DNA of 50,488 nucleotides, taken from the NCBI GenBank assembly GCA_019753285.1, contig JAIELD010000014.1:1-50488 (forward strand), written 5' to 3'. Positions 43,883 to 50,488 of this stretch are shown one piece after another. How positions within the stretch are numbered: position 1 is the first letter of the stretch; the number at the start of each line of letters is the position of its first letter. This stretch comes from Beijerinckiaceae bacterium (GTDB lineage: Bacteria; Pseudomonadota; Alphaproteobacteria; Rhizobiales; Beijerinckiaceae). Position numbers and translations under genes: made by a program. The notes beneath the pieces were generated by a model that saw nothing but the letters and a program-made list of their open reading frames with translations, was not told where the DNA came from and ran no database searches.

Positions 43883-44583
43883 ATGCCTCATTTGTTTCAT
43901 CATGCTTTCTGCCCGCATTCGCGCTTCATCCGCCTCGTCATGGGCGAGCTCGGCATGGAGGCCGAATTGGTCGAGGAGCGCCAGTGGGAGCACCGACCCG
44001 ATTTTCTCGTGCTGAACCCGGCCGGCACCACGCCGGTGCTGGTCGAGGGCTCGAGCTTCGCCGTGCCGGGCTCAGCCGTCATCGCCGAATATCTCGACGA
44101 GACGCGCGGCCTGGTCTTGAGCGAGCGCCGGCTGTTGCCCGAGGGGCCGGCGGACCGCGTCGAGGTTCGGCGTGTCGTCCACTGGTTCAACGTCAAGTTC
44201 TTCGACGAGGTCTCCCATCATCTCGTGCAGGAAAAGGTCTATAAACGCTTCATGAGCGCCGAGCAGGCCCGCGGATATGGCGGCGCAGGGCCCGAGATGA
44301 AGGCGATCCGTGCGGCGCGCAAGAATATCCGCTATCATCTCCACTATATCGGCTTTCTGGCGCGCAAGCGGAATTGGCTGGCCGGCGAGCAGCTTTCCTA
44401 TGCCGATCTTGCCGCCGCGGCGCATCTCTCCGTCTGCGATTATCTGGGCGACGTTCCGTGGGAAGAAGACCTTCAGGCCAAGGAGTGGTACGCGCGGGTG
44501 AAGTCGCGGCCCTCGTTCCGCACGCTTCTCGCCGATCGTCTGCCCGGCATGGCGCCGACGGAGCTATACGCGGATCTCGACTT

Positions 44584-44587
<4 letters not shown>
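43883..44587 (+). CDS. Glutathione S-transferase family protein
   Basis: The protein has 234 aa. The N-terminal thioredoxin-like domain has [31 protein letters not shown] and [12 protein letters not shown], where GST G-site residues lie. The all-helical C-terminal domain has [21 protein letters not shown], containing the family N-capping Asp. In many Hyphomicrobiales a GST of this type directly precedes queG, as here. The substrate is unknown. No clear ribosome binding site precedes the ATG. Confidence 0.85.
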
Positions 44588-45669
<1,082 letters not shown>

Positions 45670-45728
45670 GTGAAACAGTCTTTCGTTCAATTGCGCATAG
45701 ACGCGGAATTTCGGATAAGTCGCGACAA

Positions 45729-47339
45729 ATGGGCAACAGGATGGACGACATGGACATGATCGGTTCGAACGCGCAAATCAGCGGCGCGATGGGCAAGCGC
45801 TACGAGGAAATCCTCACCCCGGACGCGATGTCGTTCCTTGTCGACCTGCACAAGCGCTTCAACGAGACCCGCAAGCGTCTGCTGAAACTGCGCTCCGAAC
45901 GCCAGCTTCGTTTCGACGCCGGCGAGATGCCTGATTTCCTGCCCGAGACGAAGCACATCCGCGAAGGGTCGTGGAAGGTCGGCGCGATACCGGCCGACAT
46001 TCAGGACCGCCGCGTCGAGATCACCGGGCCGGTCGACCGCAAGATGATCATCAACGCGCTCAACTGCGGCGCGAAGGTCTTCATGGCAGATTTCGAGGAT
46101 GCAAGCTCGCCGACCTGGGCCAACTGCGTCGAAGGCCAGCTTAACCTCAAGGACCGCTGGGCGAACAAGATCGATTTCACTGACGAGAAGACGGGCAAGG
46201 CCTACAAGCTCTCCGACAAGCCTGCCGTGCTGATGATCCGCCCGCGCGGCTGGCACCTCGTCGAGCGCAATGTCACTGTCGATGGCGAGGTGATGTCCGG
46301 CTCGCTGTTCGATTTCGGCCTCTACTTCTTCCACAATGCGAAGACGCTGCTTTCGAAGGGCACCGGCCCCTATTTTTATCTGCCAAAGCTCGAGAGCCAT
46401 CTGGAAGCCCGGCTCTGGAACGATGTCTTTATCCATGCGCAGGAACAGCTCGGCCTGCCCAAGGGCACGATCAAGGTGACGGTGCTGATCGAGACGCTGC
46501 CGGCGGCCTTCGAGATGGACGAAATCCTGTTCGAGCTGAAGGACCACATCGTCGGCCTCAACTGCGGCCGCTGGGACTATATCTTCTCGTTCATCAAGAA
46601 GTTCGCCAAGAACGAGAACATGATCCTGCCCGATCGCGGCCAGGTCGGCATGGGAGACGCCTTCCTCAAGGCCTACTCGCTGTTGCTGATCAAGACCTGC
46701 CACAAGCGCGGCGCTTTCGCGATGGGTGGCATGGCGGCGCAGATTCCGGTGAAGAACAATCCGGAGGCCAATGCAGCCGCCTTCGCCAAGGTGAAGGCGG
46801 ACAAGGAGCGCGAGGCCTCCAACGGCCATGACGGTACCTGGGTCGCCCATCCCGATATGGTGCCGCTCGCCATGGAGGTGTTCAACCGCATGATGCCGCA
46901 GCCGAACCAGCTCGACGTGATGCGCGACGATGTCGTGGTGACGGCGAAGGATCTGGTCGAACTGCACAAGGGCACGCGCACCGAGGCGACCTTCCGCGAG
47001 AACATCCGCATCGGCGTGCAGTATATCGAGGCCTGGCTCCGGGGCCGCGGCGCGGTGCCGATCTACAACATGATGGAGGACGCCGCGACCGCCGAAATCT
47101 CGCGCGCGCAGCTCTGGCAGCAGGTGCACTATGCTGTGGAACTCGATGGCGTGAAGGCGACGCCGGAATTCTTCGATCACGCGCTCGGCGAGGAGATGGA
47201 GCGTGTGAAGGGCGAAGTCGGCCCTGAAAACTATGCGAAGGGCCGCTTCGATGAGGCGGTGGCGCTGTTCCGCAAACTCTCGCTCGCACCGAGCTTCGAG
47301 GAATTCCTGACCGTGCCTGCCTATGGGATGATCAAGTAG
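45729..47339 (+). CDS. aceB: Malate synthase A
   Basis: The protein has 536 aa, the size of isoform A. Landmarks are KVFMADFEDASSPTWANC, IRPRGWHLVERN, VLIETLPAAFEMDEILFELK with catalytic Arg and Glu neighbours, LNCGRWDYIFS and NGHDGTWVAHP. It condenses glyoxylate with acetyl-CoA to malate in the glyoxylate shunt. Isocitrate lyase is not in this window. A strong terminator follows. Confidence 0.94.
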   Translation: MGNRMDDMDMIGSNAQISGAMGKRYEEILTPDAMSFLVDLHKRFNETRKRLLKLRSERQLRFDAGEMPDFLPETKHIREGSWKVGAIPADIQDRRVEITGPVDRKMIINALNCGAKVFMADFEDASSPTWANCVEGQLNLKDRWANKIDFTDEKTGKAYKLSDKPAVLMIRPRGWHLVERNVTVDGEVMSGSLFDFGLYFFHNAKTLLSKGTGPYFYLPKLESHLEARLWNDVFIHAQEQLGLPKGTIKVTVLIETLPAAFEMDEILFELKDHIVGLNCGRWDYIFSFIKKFAKNENMILPDRGQVGMGDAFLKAYSLLLIKTCHKRGAFAMGGMAAQIPVKNNPEANAAAFAKVKADKEREASNGHDGTWVAHPDMVPLAMEVFNRMMPQPNQLDVMRDDVVVTAKDLVELHKGTRTEATFRENIRIGVQYIEAWLRGRGAVPIYNMMEDAATAEISRAQLWQQVHYAVELDGVKATPEFFDHALGEEMERVKGEVGPENYAKGRFDEAVALFRKLSLAPSFEEFLTVPAYGMIK

Positions 47340-47362
47340 AACACTGATGCCTGTGTTTTGAA

Positions 47363-47387
47363 GGCGGCCGGTCGGCCGCCTTTTTTT
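47363..47387 (+). terminator. Rho-independent terminator of malate synthase
   Basis: GGCGGCCG-GT-CGGCCGCC forms an 8-bp GC stem, followed by seven T. It lies 23 bp past the stop codon. Confidence 0.92.
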
Positions 47388-47535
47388 ATCGCAGCCCCAT
47401 CAGGCTCCGTGCACCTGGAATATTTGCCGCCGGTTCAAACGCCGCCCCCTGACAAACGCATGACGCATTCCTATGTCTTCATCGCCCCGCGCCGAGGATG
47501 TTTCTCGCGCAGAAGGCCAGGTGGAGGATAGTGAC

Positions 47536-48321
47536 ATGCCGATGAGCCCGCAGGAACGCGAGGTGATTTCCGGAATTTTCGAGCGCCTCAAGAACGCCGC
47601 CAATACGCCGCGCGATGCCGAGGCCGAGAAATACATCGCCGAGCTGATCGCAAGGCAGCCCTATGCGCCCTACGTGATGGCGCAGAGCATCTATGTGCAG
47701 GAGCAGGCGCTGACCAACATGCAGCTCCGCGTCGAGGAGCTGGAAAAGCAATTGCAGCAGGCGCGGGAAGAAAAGCCCGCCGGCGGCGGTGGATTCCTCT
47801 CGGGCCTGTTCGGCGGCAGCGCACCAACTCCCCGTTCGCCGAGCGAGCGCGGTTTCGCGCCGCAAGCGCCCGGCGGCCAGGGCGGCTATGCTCAGGCCGG
47901 ACAGGGTGGACCACAACAGGGTGGACCTTGGGGCCAGGCACCCCAGCAGGGCTATCAGCAGCCGCAGCAGGGCGGGCCGTGGGCCCAGCAGCCGCCGCAG
48001 CGCCCAGGCATGATGGGCGGCTTCCTCGGCTCGGCTGTCACGACGGCGGCCGGCGTTGCGGGTGGCATGCTGCTCGCCAATTCGCTTGGCAGCATGTTCA
48101 GCGGCAACCATGGCGCGGCGCATGCGGCGGATAGCGGAAGCCTGCTCGGCGGTTCGTCCAGCCAGTCGGCCGACAAATACAATGACGGCTATCAAGACGC
48201 GCAGCAGGATGCGGCCGACGACTCGACGCTCGCCCGGCAGGACGCCTATGATGACGGCATCCAGGACGCCGGCGACTATTCGGGCGGCTACGATTCAGGC
48301 GGCGACAGCTACGACGCCTGA
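47536..48321 (+). CDS. DUF2076 family protein
   Basis: The protein has 261 aa. The N-terminal helical domain begins MPMSPQEREVISGIFERLK and includes EKYIAELIARQPYAPYVMAQ and a coiled coil (LRVEELEKQLQQARE). The middle is Gln/Gly/Pro-rich (about 95-165). A Gly/Ala hydrophobic segment (GFLGSAVTTAAGVAGGMLLANSL) precedes an Asp/Tyr-rich tail. DUF2076 proteins are described as periplasmic or envelope ligand-binding proteins of poorly known role. GGAGG precedes the ATG at 47536. An in-frame start at 47473 is less likely. Confidence 0.82.
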   Translation: MPMSPQEREVISGIFERLKNAANTPRDAEAEKYIAELIARQPYAPYVMAQSIYVQEQALTNMQLRVEELEKQLQQAREEKPAGGGGFLSGLFGGSAPTPRSPSERGFAPQAPGGQGGYAQAGQGGPQQGGPWGQAPQQGYQQPQQGGPWAQQPPQRPGMMGGFLGSAVTTAAGVAGGMLLANSLGSMFSGNHGAAHAADSGSLLGGSSSQSADKYNDGYQDAQQDAADDSTLARQDAYDDGIQDAGDYSGGYDSGGDSYDA

Positions 48322-48330
48322 TGGCTGATG

Positions 48331-48421
48331 TGTCATCCCGGAAGCCGCGAATGCGGCTATCCGGGATCCATGTTCGAGCAGCGCTGGATCCCGGGTCTTG
48401 CTGCGCGCGCCCGGGATGACA
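48331..48421. repeat. Dispersed inverted repeat between convergent genes
   Basis: It is bounded by TGTCATCCCGG (48331-48341) and its exact reverse complement CCGGGATGACA (48411-48421), with internal GGATC-rich pairing. The pattern matches a palindromic intergenic family common in Hyphomicrobiales genomes. It probably folds into a long hairpin that may end both flanking transcripts. Confidence 0.75.
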
Positions 48422-48430
48422 GAAGTCGCC

Positions 48431-49273
48431 TCAGCGCACGATCACCTTCGCGCCGACCTTCACGCGGTCATAAAGGTCGACCACGTCGTCATTCGTCATG
48501 CGGATGCAGCCTGATGACACCGACTGGCCGATCGTGCCCGGCTCGTTCGTGCCGTGGATGCGGTAAAGCGACGAGCCGAGATACATGGCGCGCGCGCCGA
48601 GCGGGTTTTCAGGGCCGCCAGCCATGTGGCGCGGCAGATCGGGACGGCGCTTCAGCATTTCCGGCGGCGGCGTCCAGCCTGGCCATTCGGCCTTGCGGCT
48701 CACCGTCTTTACGCCGGCCCATTCGAAGCCCGGACGTCCGACGCCGATGCCGTAGCGCAGCGCCTTGCCGTTGCCCTGCACCAGGAACAGGAACTTGTTC
48801 GGCGTGTCGATGACGATCGTGCCGGGGGATTGCCCGCCATCATAGTCGACCACCTGCTTGCGGTAGAGGTCCGGCACCTCGCGCGTATCGACCGGCGCGT
48901 AGGAGGCAAGGCGACGATACCGCTGATAGGGGTAGACGGCGCCATTGCCGCCGGGCGTGCCGGGATTGGCGCGGGCCGGCCGACCGAGGCTGTGATCCTC
49001 GCTCGCAGGATCGTAGGTGAGATCGACGCGCTGGCCCGGCCGCGCGGTGGGGTAGGGGTCCGCGCGGTAGGAGGGGCGCGGCTGGCGGCCCGGCTCCTGG
49101 CCGGTCATCAGCATCTCGATGAAGCCTCCGCCATAGCCGGCCGAAACCTGCGTGCGCTCCGGCTGCGCGTGATTGTCGAGGCCGGCTTGCGGATAGATGG
49201 TCTGCGCGCCGGCGGGGGCTGCGGTCAGCAGCGCGCCGAGGGCAGCGCTGGTCAACAAGGCTCTATGCTTCAT
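48431..49273 (-). CDS. Periplasmic L,D-transpeptidase (YkuD domain)
   Basis: The protein has 280 aa. A signal peptide (about 1-23) is followed by a Pro/Arg-rich stretch. The YkuD catalytic domain (about 150-280) contains IVIDTPNKFLFLVQGNGKALRY, the HGTNEPGTIG histidine and the SSGCIRM nucleophilic Cys. It forms 3-3 crosslinks in peptidoglycan or attaches proteins to it. The ATG at 49273 is chosen because it yields the signal peptide; the open frame extends to 49384. Confidence 0.9.
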   Translation of the reverse strand: MKHRALLTSAALGALLTAAPAGAQTIYPQAGLDNHAQPERTQVSAGYGGGFIEMLMTGQEPGRQPRPSYRADPYPTARPGQRVDLTYDPASEDHSLGRPARANPGTPGGNGAVYPYQRYRRLASYAPVDTREVPDLYRKQVVDYDGGQSPGTIVIDTPNKFLFLVQGNGKALRYGIGVGRPGFEWAGVKTVSRKAEWPGWTPPPEMLKRRPDLPRHMAGGPENPLGARAMYLGSSLYRIHGTNEPGTIGQSVSSGCIRMTNDDVVDLYDRVKVGAKVIVR

Positions 49274-49606
49274 GGCGGTGTCCGATACGCAACGGGGACA
49301 GGGTCGCCGAGACAAGTCCGCCAGCTCAGGTGCTTCTGTTCTGGAGATTTCAATCTCGACTGCGCAAGGACGATAGCCGCGCAAAGCTTAACGCTTTTGG
49401 TTAAGATTTGGGATGCCGGTTCGCTCCGATTGCTTTTGAATGCACAGAATTTCGTTAAGGATAACAGAAGGTTTCGATGTCCTGACGGATATTGGCGTCG
49501 ATGTCGCCTTACGTCATGGCAAAGCGTTCGACTTGGGCTGCGAAAGGAAAACTTTACCGGTCCTGCGGCATAAAGGATCAGCTTAAATTTTGACAGATCG
49601 TGGCTC
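49274..49606. other. 333-bp divergent region between the L,D-transpeptidase gene and cheZ
   Basis: No gene or repeat is supported. It is moderately AT-rich around 49390-49470 and should contain both promoters. Confidence 0.4.
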
Positions 49607-50359
49607 ATGAACGCTCCCGCAAAACGGTATCGCATCGAAACCATCGACGCTTTCATGAACGGTGCGCCGCCGCCGGCCGACGCAGTCGGCGTCTCCAGCG
49701 CTCAGTTGAAGCAGATCCTTGCGGAAATCCGCGAGCTGCGCGATCTCGTGAAGCCCGCCGGCAAGGTGACGATCGATATCGTCGACGCGTATCGCCGCGA
49801 GATTTCCGAAGTCCTGAAGCTGCGCACCGATCTCCAGGACATCGAGCGCGCCATCAACGACACCCGCAAGGAGATGGCCTCGCTGCATGTCGGCGCGCCC
49901 TCCACCGTGGGGATGGATCAGCTCTCCGGCGAGCTTGGCGCGGTCGTCTCGCAGACCGAAGCCGCCGCCAATACCATCCTCGCCTCCGCCGAGACAATCG
50001 ACATGGAAATCGGCATGATGAAGGAGGCGATCGCCAAGGGCGAAAGTTTCGACGCCAACGTCATGATGATCGAGGCGGAAATTTCGCGGCTCTACGAGGC
50101 CTGCCACTTCCAGGATCTCACCGGCCAGCGCGTCGCGCGCGTCAGTGACAGGCTCTCCTTCTTCGAAAAGCAGATTTCGCGCCTTACCGACATCTGGGGC
50201 GGTCTGCAGGCGATCGATCACCTGCTCGCGGCCGAAGCCGCCGCGAAGGCGGAGGAAGAGGAGACCGTGGGCGACCATGCGCTCGCCAACGGTCCGCAAC
50301 TGGTGGCCGAGGACATCGGCCATGTGAACCAGCTCGAGATCGACGCGCTGTTCAACTAA
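49607..50359 (+). CDS. cheZ: CheZ-type CheY-P phosphatase
   Basis: The protein has 250 aa and is almost entirely helical, with a long hairpin of helices (about 60-190). The phosphatase signature is ACHFQDLTGQRV, whose Asp and Gln match the catalytic D143/Q147 of E. coli CheZ. The acidic C-terminus ends NQLEIDALFN, similar to the CheY-binding tail, after a flexible AEAAAKAEEEE linker. It dephosphorylates CheY-P in chemotaxis. No other che gene lies in the window. Confidence 0.85.
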   Translation: MNAPAKRYRIETIDAFMNGAPPPADAVGVSSAQLKQILAEIRELRDLVKPAGKVTIDIVDAYRREISEVLKLRTDLQDIERAINDTRKEMASLHVGAPSTVGMDQLSGELGAVVSQTEAAANTILASAETIDMEIGMMKEAIAKGESFDANVMMIEAEISRLYEACHFQDLTGQRVARVSDRLSFFEKQISRLTDIWGGLQAIDHLLAAEAAAKAEEEETVGDHALANGPQLVAEDIGHVNQLEIDALFN

Positions 50360-50380
50360 AAAGCCGCCAACCCATTCTCA

Positions 50381-50407
50381 ACGCCCCCGCTTCGCGGGGG
50401 CGTTTTT
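50381..50407 (+). terminator. Rho-independent terminator of cheZ
   Basis: ACGCCCCCGC-TTC-GCGGGGGCGT is a strong 10-bp stem-loop followed by a T run, 22 bp after the stop. Confidence 0.92.
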
Positions 50408-50415
50408 GTTTTGCC

Positions 50416-50488
50416 TCACACCCGCCGCAACATGGAAAAGCAAAGCAGCGCCAGCGCAATCGTCCCGATCATGATGTCGAGCGCCGCC
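50416..50488 (-). CDS. C-terminal end of a membrane protein (partial)
   Basis: The minus-strand frame entering at the window edge reads AALDIMIGTIALALLCFSML and two basic residues before TGA at 50418-50416. This looks like a final membrane helix plus cytoplasmic tail. It ends close to the cheZ terminator, consistent with convergent genes. The family is unknown. Confidence 0.4.
   Translation of the reverse strand, partial: AALDIMIGTIALALLCFSMLRRV

Noticed and set aside
45687..47180. Long minus-strand open frame (497 codons) opposite malate synthase
   Set aside because: It is an antisense shadow of a clearly recognised enzyme and has His/Arg-rich non-natural composition.

Overview
The window looks like a chromosomal segment of a high-GC alphaproteobacterium of the order Hyphomicrobiales (Rhizobiales). 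The evidence is the minus-strand lptC-lptA-lptB-rpoN-hpf-ptsN block, an Irr-type Fur regulator divergent from fabA-fabB-fabI, a CheZ-type phosphatase, a long-form Hpf, and an SOS box of the alphaproteobacterial form GAAC-N7-GAAC. I cannot name the genus from sequence alone.

Positions 1 to about 26.7 kb are accessory. They open with a TetR gene whose 3' end runs in frame into a LysR-like helix-turn-helix, divergent from a methyltransferase/YdeI pair. Next come a frameshifted DUF2383 gene, a nucleoside deaminase, a fasciclin-domain protein and an orphan HWE histidine kinase. Two DNA-damage modules follow: an abasic-site module (SRAP protein plus exonuclease III) and a LexA-boxed umuDC operon with a small leading gene. 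An S1/P1 nuclease lies divergent from the umu operon.

The most interesting locus is the tight minus-strand operon at 12.1-18.1 kb. It encodes a kinase-like/SF1-helicase fusion of 1184 aa, a two-HKD phospholipase-D-like protein, and a SLATT-type multi-TM membrane protein. The first two match the architecture of type I Mokosh anti-phage systems. The third gene is not, to my knowledge, part of that definition and looks like a membrane effector. Behind it sit plasmid/ICE-type maintenance genes (DUF2493, Toprim, large ParB-like, DUF932). A large serine recombinase ends the region, and its last codons and stop lie inside a tRNA-Arg(ACG) gene. This suggests an integrative element abutting that tRNA. 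The left end of the element is not visible.

From 26.7 kb rightward the content is core genome. An aminotransferase is followed by the nitrogen-PTS/sigma-54/LPS-transport cluster, RNase D and tRNA-Leu(CAG). Then come a complex-I-associated NDUFA9-like protein, an FAD amine oxidase, a D-2-hydroxyacid dehydrogenase, an SH3 protein, irr and the unsaturated fatty acid genes fabA-fabB-fabI. The segment continues with a DsbA-like oxidoreductase, ArfB, a GST, QueG (apparent CTG start), malate synthase A, a DUF2076 protein, an L,D-transpeptidase and CheZ. Several rho-independent terminators and one dispersed inverted repeat are visible here.

All calls come from reading motifs and gene context. No database search was possible.
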